Shown: positions 1 to 9,233, numbered from the stretch's first letter. The stretch is DNA of 64,000 bases from Ignatzschineria cameli (GCF_003121895.1 NZ_QEWW01000001.1:714453-778452); one strand, 5' to 3'. A program made the numbers and translations. The notes: generated from the letters alone by a model not told the origin.

Positions 1-416
1 TAGATGGCTCTCTCTCCAGCCCGGCGAAAAATATTCTTCTCTACGCAACCTCTAATCGACGTCATCTACTCCCTGAATCGATGCAAGATAATCTCAACCA
101 ATATGAGGCGCAAGAAATTCATCCACAAGAAGCAATTGAAGAGAAGATCTCCCTATCAGAGCGATTTGGGCTCTGGATCTCATTCTATCCCCCTTCTCAA
201 AAAGAGTATCTTGCAATGGTAAAGAGCTGGCTCTATCAATTAGCCCCAGATATAACTTATAATGAGGAGATTGAACGCGAAGCACTACAATTTACACAGC
301 GACGTGGCTCACGAAGTGGACGAATCGCCTACCAATTCACCAAAGACTTTGTAGGTCGTTCACAACTTATGACCATAAAAAATACTCAAAAGCATCTAAC
401 AACTGATATAGAGTAA
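1..416 (+). CDS. DUF815 family AAA+ ATPase, 3' end only
   Basis: The gene enters from the left edge and is open in the frame starting at base 3; about 137 residues are visible before the TAA at 414-416. The first residues, including LLYATSNRRHLLPE, match the sensor region that follows Walker B in DUF815 (P-loop ATPase) proteins. The rest fits their C-terminal lid: ERFGLWISFYPPSQKEYL, then RRGSRSGRIAYQF. DUF815 proteins are cytoplasmic ATPases of unknown biochemical role. The Walker A part lies outside the window. The first in-frame ATG (81) is internal, not a start. Confidence is high for the family; the function is unknown. Confidence 0.88.
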   Translation, partial: DGSLSSPAKNILLYATSNRRHLLPESMQDNLNQYEAQEIHPQEAIEEKISLSERFGLWISFYPPSQKEYLAMVKSWLYQLAPDITYNEEIEREALQFTQRRGSRSGRIAYQFTKDFVGRSQLMTIKNTQKHLTTDIE

Positions 417-480
417 TCGATCGAAAGATTAAATCGGTATAATAGAAGCTTGTAATCAGTATCAATCCAGACCATCTTAA

Positions 481-500
481 TATGAAGTATAATCTTCATA
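481..500. promoter_or_regulatory. 20-bp palindrome with TATAAT core upstream of nagB
   Basis: TATGAAG (481-487) and CTTCATA (494-500) are perfect 7-bp inverted arms around the hexamer TATAAT, about 160 bp before the SIS-domain gene. A -10-like core inside a palindrome would suit an operator, for example for an amino-sugar repressor. It does not resemble a NagC site that I know, and no good -35 sits 17 bp upstream, so the role is inferred. Confidence 0.35.
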
Positions 501-659
501 AGATAATAGATATACCACGCTCTTTGCCAATCGATGATTAGCAGAGAGTATTTACAAAAAGCATTTGCTCAAACTATTGAATAGAGAACTATTAAATAGA
601 GAACAATAAGATAGAGAGCCCTCTATCTGACAAATGTTTAGCAAAATAAGGAATAGACA

Positions 660-1679
660 ATGTCCACCTACATGGCTAAAGAGATTTTAGATATCCCCAA
701 TGTTATTGAACATCAAAATGAAGCAAATGCTTCAACGTTAATTGCCCTTGCGGAGTATCTTAAGAAGAAGCAACCCCGCCAAATTATTACCTTAGGACGC
801 GGTAGCTCCTACAATGCCTCTATCTATGGCAAATACCTCTTTGAAACAGGCTTAGGTATTCCGGTTTCAGTTGCGGCGCCCTCTTTAGCTACAGTCTATC
901 AACGCCCCCTTAAAACAGATAATGCTATTTTAATTGTCACCTCACAATCGGGGAAAAGCCCTGATCTTATCGCTTTTGCCAAAATGATGCGCGCACAAGG
1001 GACAAAGGTGATCGGCATTATTAATGATGAAGAATCTCCACTAGCTAAAGAGTGCGACTTTCTCTTTGGGATTAAAGCGGGCGAAGAGAAGAGCGTCGCA
1101 GCAACAAAGAGCTTTGTAGGTAGCCTCTCTATATTTGCTGCAATATTTGCTGCATGGAGTGAAGATGGTGCGCTTGCTGATGCGCTCTTAAATCTTCCTT
1201 TGGCCCTCGATGAAGCAGTGAATAGTGAATGGCCAACACTTATCGATCATCTCTCTCATGTAAAGGATCTCTTTATTATCGGACGCGGTGTCGGATTAAG
1301 TGCGGCTGTCGAAGCGGCTCTTAAACTTAAAGAGACCTGCCAGATTCATGCTGAAGGAATCTCGGCATCAGAGATATTTCATGGCTCAGTCTCTTTAATT
1401 ACTCCTCAGTATCCTGTTATTAGCTTTATCGGATCAGATCAATCTCGCGCTTCTTGCCTAGAGATCAATAAAAAATTAGAAGGCTATGGTGCTCAAGTCT
1501 TTTCTGTTGCCTCAAAAGCGGGTGATGACTACACTTTAGCCGTTCCAGAAGTACATCCTCTACTTCAACCTTTAGTTCAAATTACTGCTTATTACCGGGT
1601 TATTGAGAAACTCTCTAAACATCGTGGTCTCGATCCTGATGTACCACCGAATCTTAAGAAAGTCACTGAAACCCTATAA
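660..1679 (+). CDS. SIS-domain sugar-phosphate enzyme, probable glucosamine-6-phosphate deaminase (NagB-II type)
   Basis: The protein has 339 residues and two SIS domains, as in the isomerase half of GlmS but without the glutaminase domain. The sugar-phosphate-binding stretches are visible: GRGSSYNASIYGKY near residue 47 and TSQSGKSPDLIAF near residue 93. The end, DPDVPPNLKKVTET, is the C-terminal signature of GlmS/AgaS-like proteins. NagB-II enzymes convert glucosamine-6-P to fructose-6-P plus ammonia. The downstream nagA supplies exactly that substrate, which supports the assignment over a GlmS or AgaS role. The start is ATG 660 with AAGGA at 648-652. A hairpin with T's lies between this gene and nagA. 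Confidence 0.85.
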   Translation: MSTYMAKEILDIPNVIEHQNEANASTLIALAEYLKKKQPRQIITLGRGSSYNASIYGKYLFETGLGIPVSVAAPSLATVYQRPLKTDNAILIVTSQSGKSPDLIAFAKMMRAQGTKVIGIINDEESPLAKECDFLFGIKAGEEKSVAATKSFVGSLSIFAAIFAAWSEDGALADALLNLPLALDEAVNSEWPTLIDHLSHVKDLFIIGRGVGLSAAVEAALKLKETCQIHAEGISASEIFHGSVSLITPQYPVISFIGSDQSRASCLEINKKLEGYGAQVFSVASKAGDDYTLAVPEVHPLLQPLVQITAYYRVIEKLSKHRGLDPDVPPNLKKVTETL

Positions 1680-1710
1680 CAGGCGCGCTTAAAGCCTTCT
1701 ACAAAAAAAG

Positions 1711-1747
1711 AAAGGGGTGATCAAAATTTTAAATGATCTCCCCTTTT
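1711..1747 (+). terminator. Hairpin terminator between the SIS-domain gene and nagA
   Basis: AAAGGGG.GATCA (1711-1723) pairs with TGATC.CCCCTTT (about 1734-1746), with one T.T mismatch, followed by a short T run. Its position just after the SIS-domain gene suggests a full or partial terminator, so nagA may have its own promoter. Confidence 0.55.
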
Positions 1748-1766
1748 GCCCATTGAAAAAATATTA

Positions 1767-1796
1767 TTGTTGCCCATAAAGGTCCTAGATTAAAAT
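1767..1796 (+). promoter_or_regulatory. Candidate sigma-70 promoter for nagA
   Basis: TTGTTG at 1767-1772 and TAAAAT at 1791-1796 are spaced by 18 bp and lie about 50 bp before the nagA ATG, downstream of the hairpin at 1711-1747. The assignment rests on hexamer similarity only. Confidence 0.35.
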
Positions 1797-1847
1797 AATC
1801 CTCGGTAACAATTATCTTTGCCTCTAAAAATTGAACTGACGATACCC

Positions 1848-3026
1848 ATGAATCAAAATATTGCTCTTGTTGCCCCAACCATCTTTGATGGTGAGCAACT
1901 ACACCAAGAGTCAGCCATCTTATTAAAAAATGGTCTCGTTGAAGAGATCCTTTCTGCTAACAAAATCCCATCAAATTACAGAGTTAAAGAGTATCATGGC
2001 ACCCTGCTGCCGGGTTTTATTGATCTCCAAGTTAATGGAGGAGGCGGCCTTCTCTTTAATGATGCACCCCATCTCACAGGTATTCAACAAATTTTAAAGG
2101 CTCATAGAACAAGAGGAACAGCAGCACTGCTTCCAACGCTTATTACCGCTACCGATAAGGTTATTAGAGAGGGGTTAGAAGCTGTTGCAGAAGGCCTCAA
2201 GCAGGGAGTACCAGGATTGTTAGGGATTCATATTGAGGGTCCGATGATCAATCCTGAACGTAAAGGTATTCATAAAGCTGCCAATATTCGCCTACTCAGT
2301 GATGAGATGATCGATTTGATCTGCGACTATCCAAAAATGCCACGACTTATCACCTTAGCACCTGAAATGGTACCGCTCACAATAATAGAAAAACTTACAG
2401 AATCGGGGGCTATTATTTTTGCAGGACATACTGAGTGCGCACCAAATCAACTAAATGAGGCTCTTGCTGCAGGCGTTAAAGGTTTTACCCACCTCTATAA
2501 TGCAATGCCTCAAATGAGCTCTCGGAATCCAGCGACAACGGGTTACGCCCTCCAATCAAAAGAGAGTTACGCTTCTATCATTAATGATACCTTTCATGTT
2601 GATCCTTTAATGGTAAAACTTGCCTATCAGAGCAAACCTAAAGGGAAGTTATTTCTTGTTAGCGATGCGATGAGCTCTATCGGCAGTGATCAAAAAGCAT
2701 TCTACTTAGATGAGCAACAGATCTATGTAGAGCAAGGTCGTCTTACAAATAGCCAAGGAACGCTTGCCGGCGCCCATATCGATATGGCTCGCTCTATCCT
2801 CAATGCTATTCAATTACTTGATATCTCTTTATCAGAAGCCCTTGCGATGGGAACGTCGATTCCGGCAAAAGTGCTCCAACAAAGTGCTAAAAATAGTAGT
2901 GATCAGGGGAGCAATCGTGGATATGGCTTTCTCCATAAAGGCTCTCCCAGTTATCTCAATCTACTTAGTGATGAGATGATTACACCACTCAATTTCGAAT
3001 CCCAACATCACCTTGACCCCTCTTAA
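1848..3026 (+). CDS. nagA: N-acetylglucosamine-6-phosphate deacetylase
   Basis: The protein has 392 residues from ATG 1848. The frame is open to a TTG at 1818, but ATG fits the family N-terminus better. It removes acetate from GlcNAc-6-P in the cytoplasm, giving glucosamine-6-P for the adjacent SIS-domain deaminase. Amidohydrolase landmarks are visible: LLPGFIDLQVNGGGG near residue 50, HIEGP near 128 (metal-ligand Glu region), FAGHTECA near 200, THLYNAM near 220 and the catalytic Asp in VSDAM near 272. The length is typical. A weak AT-rich hairpin follows at 3022-3057. Confidence 0.95.
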   Translation: MNQNIALVAPTIFDGEQLHQESAILLKNGLVEEILSANKIPSNYRVKEYHGTLLPGFIDLQVNGGGGLLFNDAPHLTGIQQILKAHRTRGTAALLPTLITATDKVIREGLEAVAEGLKQGVPGLLGIHIEGPMINPERKGIHKAANIRLLSDEMIDLICDYPKMPRLITLAPEMVPLTIIEKLTESGAIIFAGHTECAPNQLNEALAAGVKGFTHLYNAMPQMSSRNPATTGYALQSKESYASIINDTFHVDPLMVKLAYQSKPKGKLFLVSDAMSSIGSDQKAFYLDEQQIYVEQGRLTNSQGTLAGAHIDMARSILNAIQLLDISLSEALAMGTSIPAKVLQQSAKNSSDQGSNRGYGFLHKGSPSYLNLLSDEMITPLNFESQHHLDPS

Positions 3027-3057
3027 CTTAATCTATCTTGAATCAAGTTTAAGTTTT
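3022..3057 (+). terminator. Weak AT-rich hairpin after nagA
   Basis: CTTAACTT (3022-3029) pairs with AAGTTTAAG (3045-3053, one bulge) and is followed by TTTT. It overlaps the end of nagA. It is AT-rich and therefore uncertain. Confidence 0.35.
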
Positions 3058-3108
3058 AAAGGTAGACTTTTAGAAGAAATAGTAGATTACGCAATATTAG
3101 CGTAGAGT

Positions 3109-3171
3109 AATAGAGAGCGCGAGGCAGAAGAGATCTCGCCTTCTACTTATTATTGATAGACTCTCTCTATT
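3109..3171. other. Two-level hairpin in the leader of the AEC transporter gene
   Basis: AATAGAGAG (3109-3117) is perfectly complementary to CTCTCTATT (3163-3171). Inside it GCGAG (3119-3123) pairs with CTCGC (3135-3139). The structure ends about 44 bp before the AEC transporter start. It could be a terminator-less spacer hairpin or a regulatory leader, and I cannot tell which. Confidence 0.35.
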
Positions 3172-3214
3172 GCTCGATTAGATGCGAAAGCTATAACAAG
3201 CGGGGCAGCTTTTT

Positions 3215-4117
3215 ATGAATGGAATTATATTAATTTTAACATGCCTTATTATTGGTAAACTCGTTACTCGAACAATCAGCTGTAAAAGTGAATTTATCTA
3301 TTCACTTAATCGCGTTGCAATCACGGTAGCCTTACCGGCACTAATACTCGATAAGGTTCATTCACAATCTTTCTCTTTAGATGCCCTATTTCCACTACTC
3401 TCGCCATGGATTCTCTTTTTAGTCACCATCGTTCTGGTCTATCTTATTAAGATATTTGTACCTATGTCGCGAATAACGACGGGAACATTGATTCTTTTAG
3501 CAGGGACGGCAAATACCTCTTTCGTTGGAGTTCCTCTGATTCAAGCCATGATGGGAACAGAGGAGTATCTTGGTATCGCCTTATGGGTCGATCAATCAAA
3601 CTTTATCCTACTTTTTACCTTAGGCGCATTTATCGCTGATTATTACAGCGGTGAGAAGATCTCTATCAGGAAAAATTTACACGCTTTAATTAAGTATCCC
3701 CCCATTATCGCCCTCTTTTTCGCCTTCTTACTCAAACCCTTTATCTACCCATCATTTATCACCTTCACTCTAGAATCACTCGGCAGCCTTATTACTCCGC
3801 TCACTATGATCTCTGTTGGTGCTAACTTAACAATACCCCGCAATAGAAAGCTTATTGGCTATCTTACAATTGGCTTGACGATTAAACTGATTATCCTTCC
3901 TCTCTTTATACTGGCGACCCTGCTCTTTATCTACGCATCTTCGAATATCTATATCAATCAAATTGTCTTGATGCAAGCAGGAATGGCACCGATGGTTATC
4001 GCTGTAATTATTGCGCTCGAGCGGGGACTTGATGGAGAGCTTGCCTCGATTATGACTGCAATTGGAATTCCGATCTCTTTCCTAACAGTGCCGCTCTTCT
4101 ATTACCTCATTATCTAA
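3215..4117 (+). CDS. AEC (auxin efflux carrier) family transporter
   Basis: The 300-residue protein is almost entirely hydrophobic, with about ten membrane spans in two halves separated by a short hydrophilic stretch (SGEKISIRKN, near residue 145). LAGTANTSFVGVPLIQAMMG near residue 90 and SVGANL near residue 205 are typical of the AEC/PIN-like (bile-acid:sodium-related) family, which moves small organic anions such as malate or auxin-like compounds. The substrate cannot be told from sequence. It lies alone between nagA and ttcA. The start ATG 3215 lacks a strong Shine-Dalgarno sequence. Confidence 0.85.
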   Translation: MNGIILILTCLIIGKLVTRTISCKSEFIYSLNRVAITVALPALILDKVHSQSFSLDALFPLLSPWILFLVTIVLVYLIKIFVPMSRITTGTLILLAGTANTSFVGVPLIQAMMGTEEYLGIALWVDQSNFILLFTLGAFIADYYSGEKISIRKNLHALIKYPPIIALFFAFLLKPFIYPSFITFTLESLGSLITPLTMISVGANLTIPRNRKLIGYLTIGLTIKLIILPLFILATLLFIYASSNIYINQIVLMQAGMAPMVIAVIIALERGLDGELASIMTAIGIPISFLTVPLFYYLII

Positions 4118-4216
4118 ATCATCTCACTCTAACACCTCGATTAAGAGGCGTTAAGAAGAGGCCAAAACTGCCCATCGATGCGGAAGTACTAATATAAAAT
4201 TATAACGATCATCAGA

Positions 4217-4272
4217 AGATCATTAGATCATTAGATCATTAGATCATTAGATCATTAGATCATTAGATCATT
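4217..4272. repeat. 8-bp tandem repeat AGATCATT, seven perfect copies
   Basis: The unit AGATCATT is repeated seven times without error between the convergent AEC transporter and ttcA genes. The array contains GATC (Dam-type) sites every 8 bp. Right after it are an 11-bp stem hairpin (4287-4297/4308-4318) and a 12-bp repeat (4350-4382). Confidence 0.95.
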
Positions 4273-4286
4273 AAGATTGAAACCAT

Positions 4287-4318
4287 TAAGGTTAAGGCTA
4301 TAAAAGTCCTTAACCTTA
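4287..4318. other. Hairpin TAAGGTTAAGG/CCTTAACCTTA at the convergent gene junction
   Basis: It has an 11-bp perfect stem with a 10-nt loop, and the right arm is repeated once more at 4321-4330. It sits between the ends of the AEC transporter gene (plus) and ttcA (minus), where a bidirectional terminator is expected. Neither side has a real T run, so termination is uncertain. Confidence 0.45.
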
Positions 4319-4349
4319 TTCCTTAACCTTATATTTATAGACTCAGCCC

Positions 4350-4382
4350 ATTCTTAATCTTATTCTTAATCTTATTCTTAAT
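4350..4382. repeat. 12-bp tandem repeat ATTCTTAATCTT, 2.75 copies
   Basis: Copies lie at 4350-4361 and 4362-4373, with a partial copy at 4374-4382, ending 15 bp before the ttcA stop codon. Confidence 0.85.
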
Positions 4383-4397
4383 GGAATATGAGTATAT

Positions 4398-5273
4398 TTA
4401 TGATTTCACATATTCACTATTCGTAGAAAATTCTGCAAAATCAAATAGATTAGCATCACACAATTGGGAGAGACGTATATTTTTAGTAGCTCTAAAGATA
4501 TTCTCAATTCTTCCTGGTGCCTCTTGCTCCCACTGTTGCAACAATCGCTTCACCTCTTGTCGCTGCAATCCTTCTTGTGAACCACAGAGATTACAAGGAA
4601 TAATCGGAAACTCTCGCATCGCGGCATAGGTCGCAATATCCGTCTCACTACAGTAGCTTAATGGCCGAATTACAATATTATCGGCATCATCACTACGTAA
4701 TTTAGGAGGCATTGCTTTCATAGTTCCTCCAAAAAACATATTCATAAAGAGAGTCTCAACAATATCATCACGATGGTGACCTAGAGCAATTTTATTGTAG
4801 CCATGCTCCTTAGCAAAGGTATAAAGGGAGCCTCGACGTAAACGGGAACAGAGACTACACATCGTCTTATCAGGGGCGATCTTCTCTGTCACGATAGAAT
4901 AGGTATCCTGCTCAATAATGTGGTAAGGAACGCCTATACTCTCTAAATATTGGGGTAATATCTCTTCTGGAAAACCGGGTTGTTTCTGATCAAGATTGAC
5001 CGCTAATATCTCAAAAGAGATAGGCGCATGCTTCTGCAAAATTAAGAGTAGATCTAATAGCGTATAAGAGTCTTTGCCACCTGAAAGGCAAACCATAATA
5101 CGATCACCCTCTTCAATCATCTTATAATCCATCACAGCTCTTCCTACTTGATGGCGTAGACGCTTCTGTAATTGCTGGAGTGAAAGTGTCTCAGATCTTG
5201 TCTGGTCGGATTGAGCCTTATCTGATGCTTTAAGCTCTGTAATAATCCCTATATTTTTAAACTGTTGACTCAT
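4398..5273 (-). CDS. ttcA: tRNA 2-thiocytidine biosynthesis protein TtcA
   Basis: The protein has 291 residues. TtcA thiolates cytidine 32 of certain tRNAs, using ATP and an iron-sulfur cluster. The PP-loop SGGKDS is at residues 64-69. The cluster cysteines are seen as CSLC (C139, C142) and CNLC (C227, C230). [10 protein letters not shown] and the C-terminal [17 protein letters not shown] are diagnostic. Cytoplasmic. The gene lies alone on the minus strand, convergent with the AEC transporter gene and separated from ftsH by the ftsH terminator. Confidence 0.96.
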   Translation of the reverse strand: MSQQFKNIGIITELKASDKAQSDQTRSETLSLQQLQKRLRHQVGRAVMDYKMIEEGDRIMVCLSGGKDSYTLLDLLLILQKHAPISFEILAVNLDQKQPGFPEEILPQYLESIGVPYHIIEQDTYSIVTEKIAPDKTMCSLCSRLRRGSLYTFAKEHGYNKIALGHHRDDIVETLFMNMFFGGTMKAMPPKLRSDDADNIVIRPLSYCSETDIATYAAMREFPIIPCNLCGSQEGLQRQEVKRLLQQWEQEAPGRIENIFRATKNIRLSQLCDANLFDFAEFSTNSEYVKS

Positions 5274-5431
5274 CGCTTTCCACTATGCCCTATTTCAATA
5301 TTCTTCTAGATACACTATATGCTCTATATTCTTTCTAATGCTTCGATGCTCTATCTAACAGAGCGCCCGACAAATAGATCACTATTCTAAAGGAAAAGCA
5401 CCCTAATGAAAATAGAGCTTACCCCAAATAA

Positions 5432-5458
5432 AAGAGCTACCCATTTAGGGTAGCTCTT
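5432..5458 (-). terminator. Rho-independent terminator of ftsH
   Basis: An 11-bp perfect stem (5432-5442/5448-5458, core AGAGCTACCC) with a 5-nt loop is followed on the minus strand by TTTATTT. It lies 82 bp after the ftsH stop. Confidence 0.85.
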
Positions 5459-5539
5459 CTTAAAGGTAACTTATTGGCATCATCTTATCGACGCAGACAA
5501 ATGATATGTATCAATTATCTGAACGATGATTATGCGCTA

Positions 5540-7423
5540 TTATGACATGATATCTACTTTCGGTGGGCCGCTAATATCTAACGAAGCAGGATCTTCATCA
5601 TGCTTTTTATCTAGACCACGAACAGGACGACCTTCCATGATATCTTCAACTTGATCAGCATCGATTGTTTCAACCTCTAACAATACTTCTGCCATCTTAT
5701 GAAGCTTGTCGATATCAGTCTCTAAAACTTCAACCGCTCTTGCATAGTTACGATCAATAATCGCTCTTACTTCAAGATCAATTTGACGCGCTGTCTCATC
5801 AGAAACTCCTGAAGCATGGCCTGAATGACCTCCTAAGTAGGATTCATTCCCTTCTGAGTAGGAGATAAAGCCCATTTTTTCAGATAAGCCCCACTCTGTT
5901 ACCATCTTCTTCGCAAGATTAGTCGCATGCTGAATATCACTTGCAGCGCCTGTCGTAACAGCATCATAGCCGAAGATCAACTCTTCTGCGATTCGACCAC
6001 CAAAGACCATTGCTAATTTATTTTCTAGCCATAATCTTGGAACACTGACATGGTCACGCTCGGGAAGTGTCATCGTTACCCCTAAAGCTCGACCTCTAGG
6101 GATAATGGTCACTTTATAGACGGGATCAGACTTCAAGCGATATCCCACTATAGCATGCCCTGCTTCATGGTAAGCTGTCAGCTTTTTATCATCATCTGTC
6201 ATCTGCATCGAACTTCTAGCAGCACCCATCATAATCTTATCTTTCGCTTCTTCTAGATCATAGAGTGTTACCTGATCCTGATTCTTACGCGCTGCAAAGA
6301 GTGCCGCCTCATTCACCAGGTTCGCAAGATCTGCACCGGAGAAGCCAGGAGTTCCGCGCGCAATCTGCTCAATATCGACATCACTGCTTGCCGGAACATT
6401 ACGTAGATGAACTTTAAGAATCGCAACGCGCCCTTTTACATCAGGAAGTGGAACAACAACTTGTCTATCAAAACGGCCTGGACGAAGCAATGCCGGATCA
6501 AGAACATCAGGTCTGTTCGTCGCTGCGATGATAATGACACCTTGGTTATCAGCAAACCCATCCATCTCAACAAGTAGTTGGTTTAGGGTCTGCTCACGCT
6601 CATCATGACCGCCGCCCATACCCGATCCACGATGACGCCCAACTGCATCAATCTCATCAATAAAGATAATACAAGGAGCATGCTTCTTCGCTTGTTCAAA
6701 CATATCGCGAACACGAGAAGCACCCACCCCAACAAACATCTCCATAAAGTCAGAACCAGAGATTGTAAAGAAGGGAACTTTTGCTTCACCGGCAATAGCT
6801 TTTGCCAATAGTGTTTTACCTGTTCCTGGAGACCCTACCATCAAGATTCCTCGTGGAATTTTTCCTCCCAACTTCTGGAATCGACCTGGATTTCTTAAGA
6901 AGTCAACAATCTCACCAACTTCCTGCTTCGCCTCATCCGCTCCTGCAACATCCGCAAATGTTGTTTTGATCTGATCTTGGGTCAACATTTTTGCTTTCGA
7001 CTTACCAAAGCTCATAGGCCCACCTTTACCGCCACCACCAGACTGGCGCATCATAAAGAGGAAGAATCCTAGAAGTAGTAAAATCGGCAATAAATTCAAG
7101 AAGATTGAGAGAAACAATCCTTGAGTTCTCAATGATTTGCCAGTAAAACGAACACCATGATCGATCAAACTCTGAATCAGAGGGCCATTATTCGTTTCAG
7201 GATTATAGGTTGAAAATCGAACGTTGTCTGATGTTACTCCTTCAATATTCGCGCTGGCAGGACCGCTCATACTAACTTCTCGCACCTGCCCATTTTCCAC
7301 CTGCTTTAAAAATTCTGAATAGGGGATTTCTCGCCCCCCACTGCCGCCAAAGCCTTGAAATAGCATAAATACAAAAATACCTATTCCAAGCCATAAAGCT
7401 ATATCTCTTCCCTTGTACTTCAA
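5540..7423 (-). CDS. ftsH: ATP-dependent zinc metalloprotease FtsH
   Basis: The protein has 627 residues. It is a membrane-anchored AAA+ protease that degrades misassembled membrane proteins and regulators. Order of parts: membrane span 8-23, periplasmic domain, span about 103-125, AAA domain with Walker A GSPGTGKT (197-204), Walker B FIDEID (254-259) and the second region of homology ([19 protein letters not shown]), then the zinc-protease domain with HEAGH (419-423). The length is close to the E. coli enzyme. rlmE lies upstream on the same strand as in E. coli, but here 573 bp apart with repeats between, so the two may not be co-transcribed. Confidence 0.98.
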   Translation of the reverse strand: MKYKGRDIALWLGIGIFVFMLFQGFGGSGGREIPYSEFLKQVENGQVREVSMSGPASANIEGVTSDNVRFSTYNPETNNGPLIQSLIDHGVRFTGKSLRTQGLFLSIFLNLLPILLLLGFFLFMMRQSGGGGKGGPMSFGKSKAKMLTQDQIKTTFADVAGADEAKQEVGEIVDFLRNPGRFQKLGGKIPRGILMVGSPGTGKTLLAKAIAGEAKVPFFTISGSDFMEMFVGVGASRVRDMFEQAKKHAPCIIFIDEIDAVGRHRGSGMGGGHDEREQTLNQLLVEMDGFADNQGVIIIAATNRPDVLDPALLRPGRFDRQVVVPLPDVKGRVAILKVHLRNVPASSDVDIEQIARGTPGFSGADLANLVNEAALFAARKNQDQVTLYDLEEAKDKIMMGAARSSMQMTDDDKKLTAYHEAGHAIVGYRLKSDPVYKVTIIPRGRALGVTMTLPERDHVSVPRLWLENKLAMVFGGRIAEELIFGYDAVTTGAASDIQHATNLAKKMVTEWGLSEKMGFISYSEGNESYLGGHSGHASGVSDETARQIDLEVRAIIDRNYARAVEVLETDIDKLHKMAEVLLEVETIDADQVEDIMEGRPVRGLDKKHDEDPASLDISGPPKVDIMS

Positions 7424-7996
7424 AAGACTAACCTCGATTTTATAGTTGAAATCAATTGATAATATGTAAACAATTCTATTTGACTACTTCTCTATTCTAC
7501 TACTTCAAATAGCGATAATCTTTAATGATAAAACTTTAAGAGCATCTCTTAAAATTAAATCAATTAATAACGATCATTAAACTTAATGATGAGTTGTTAC
7601 AAGTTTGATCTTATCAATTAGATACAGTACTTATACTCTCATCATCTTAAGTCTGCCAAACCGACTCCATCTAACTTCAAGATTCGATTATTGCACTTAT
7701 TCGATTATTGCACTTAGTTATTCCACTTAGATTTGCCTACTCTTTTTACCAAAAAGCAATATAGAAGTCTATCACGCTTTGAGAGTAATTCCTCATAATC
7801 TGAGGCCTTTTTTTCTCATTTCAAGCACCCGATAAATACTTCTTTAGTTGTTTCTTTAAATATTTCTTTAAATGTTTCTTTAAATGTTTCTTTAGATACC
7901 CTTGAAAAAGGGTAAAAATATTTTAGAACTACTCCAAAATATCACCCCCTCAATTTCGGTATCACTCTATCGGTAGTGGGGATAGAACCAATATTT
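7424..7996. other. 573-bp gene-free interval between rlmE and ftsH
   Basis: The interval is AT-rich with no open frame of note. It should hold the ftsH promoter near its left end. Its right part carries the 12-bp repeat at 7840-7896 and a 7-bp GAAA-loop hairpin (TACCCTT/AAGGGTA, 7897-7914) without a T run. I see nothing else that I can assign. Confidence 0.6.
7840..7896. repeat. 12-bp imperfect tandem repeat (TTTCTTTAAATG), about 4-5 copies
   Basis: Successive units TTTCTTTAAATA, TTTCTTTAAATG and TTTCTTTAAATG are flanked by diverged units TTCTTTAGTTG and TTTCTTTAGAT. Located 100 bp after the rlmE stop on the minus strand. Confidence 0.85.
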
Positions 7997-8635
7997 TCAA
8001 TCCTCAGCTCTTCCCTTAAATCCTTTTGCTAAAAGATAGATCTCTGCACTTCTTGCTCGGGATGCTTTCGGTTTTCGAGTCACAACTTTTGTAAAGTTTT
8101 TCTGCAGATCTTTATAGTATTCTTGGAAACCTTCTCCTTGGAAAATCTTCAAAAGAAAATCCCCCCCGGGCTTTAAGTTACCTTTAACAAAGTCGAGCGC
8201 TAATTCGAGTAAGTACATCGTCTTCGGCTGATCCACACCCTTAATACCACTCATATTAGGTGCCATATCTGAGAGAACAACATCCACTAAACGTCCATCT
8301 AACACCTCTAGTAGCTCATCGAGGACCTCATCTTCCCGGAAGTCCCCTTGAATAAAGTGAACGCCAGCAAGCGCATCGATCGGAAGGAGGTCAAGTCCAA
8401 TAACAACCCCATGATCACCTACCCGATGCATTGCATATTGTGACCAGCTTCCAGGAGCTGCACCTAAATCCACCACTGTCATTCCTGGCCGAAAGAGTCG
8501 ATCTTTCTCATCAATTTCTTGGAGCTTATAGATCGCTCTAGATCTCCAGCCTTCTCGCTTAGAGCGTAATACATACTCATCATCCATATGCTCTTTGAGC
8601 CATCTTGTGCTACTTGCGCTTCTCTTTTTAGCCAT
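7997..8635 (-). CDS. rlmE: 23S rRNA (uridine-2'-O)-methyltransferase RlmE (FtsJ/RrmJ)
   Basis: The protein has 212 residues from ATG 8635. An in-frame ATG at 8680 would add 15 residues encoded by the tandem repeat and is rejected, because RlmE proteins begin at about MAKKRSASS. It methylates U2552 of 23S rRNA on the 50S subunit using SAM. The SAM motif [10 protein letters not shown] lies near residues 55-64. The K-D-K-E catalytic set appears in [22 protein letters not shown] and SAEIYLL. A 10-bp tandem repeat lies 26 bp upstream of the start. Confidence 0.96.
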   Translation of the reverse strand: MAKKRSASSTRWLKEHMDDEYVLRSKREGWRSRAIYKLQEIDEKDRLFRPGMTVVDLGAAPGSWSQYAMHRVGDHGVVIGLDLLPIDALAGVHFIQGDFREDEVLDELLEVLDGRLVDVVLSDMAPNMSGIKGVDQPKTMYLLELALDFVKGNLKPGGDFLLKIFQGEGFQEYYKDLQKNFTKVVTRKPKASRARSAEIYLLAKGFKGRAED

Positions 8636-8660
8636 AATCTCTTTCTTAACTCTTATTGAT

Positions 8661-8708
8661 TCTGATTCATTCTGATTCATTCTGATTCATTCTGATTGAT
8701 TCTGATTT
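8661..8708. repeat. 10-bp tandem repeat TCTGATTCAT, nearly five copies, just upstream of rlmE
   Basis: Three perfect units (8661-8690), one unit with a single change (8691-8700) and a partial unit (8701-8708). The array lies 26-73 bp upstream of the rlmE start, in its 5' leader or promoter. Confidence 0.93.
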
Positions 8709-8879
8709 TGATCGGATCTTCTACTTCTCTACCAATCGTATACCGCAAATATTGTGATATTCTGACAGCCTCTATCTTTCTCTACCGATCTCTATCTGCC
8801 TTAGCATATTGAGCCCCATCTATTAAACCTAATCAGGAAGTAGATCACTATTATAACTGATCTACTGCCCTTATCATCG

Positions 8880-9233
8880 TCAGTTCTCACTACTTCGATG
8901 ATCTCTTTTCCACTTACTTTCATCCTGCTTCAGCGCTATTTTTTCTGATTCACGCACCCTCTCTGCCTCAATCTTCGCTTCAATCGATTGATATTGCAGC
9001 AAGAATGAACGACCTCTTCCAACAAGATAGAGTGCGCCACAAAGACCAAAAAAGAGGAGTAGACCGAGTTCCACTGCCGGCGAAAAATTCATAAATTGAA
9101 TTCCCACTAACAGAAGAATCCCGGCAAGAAGAAGACTGACCGCTAACACCTTCAAATTTTTTAAAAGATGACTAAGCTGGGCTTGATGTGATACGCTAAT
9201 CTCTTTATTTCGAGAACTATTTTCATTACTCAT
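8880..9233 (-). CDS. Small two-helix membrane protein, function unknown
   Basis: The protein has 117 residues from the ATG that reads 9233 to 9231; the frame is open to a TTG at 9266. It has a hydrophilic N-terminus (about 28 residues), two adjacent membrane spans (about 33-50 and 57-77) and a charged, probably helical C-terminal tail rich in Glu, Lys and Arg (IEAKIEAERVRESEKIALK). I do not recognise a family. It lies between rlmE and yhbY, which are usually divergent neighbours. Its start codon overlaps the yhbY start on the other strand within the tetranucleotide CATG (9231-9234). No clear Shine-Dalgarno sequence is seen. A 9-bp stem (8839-8847/8858-8866) follows its stop. Confidence 0.65.
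   Translation of the reverse strand: MSNENSSRNKEISVSHQAQLSHLLKNLKVLAVSLLLAGILLLVGIQFMNFSPAVELGLLLFFGLCGALYLVGRGRSFLLQYQSIEAKIEAERVRESEKIALKQDESKWKRDHRSSEN

Noticed and set aside
4..222. Small frame at the left edge in another phase
   Set aside because: It overlaps the DUF815 coding frame and has no recognisable features.
4217..4382. CRISPR array
   Set aside because: The units are 8-12 bp and directly adjacent, without spacers.
7897..7914. GAAA-loop hairpin after rlmE as a terminator
   Set aside because: The 7-bp stem has no T run on the minus strand, so termination is not supported.
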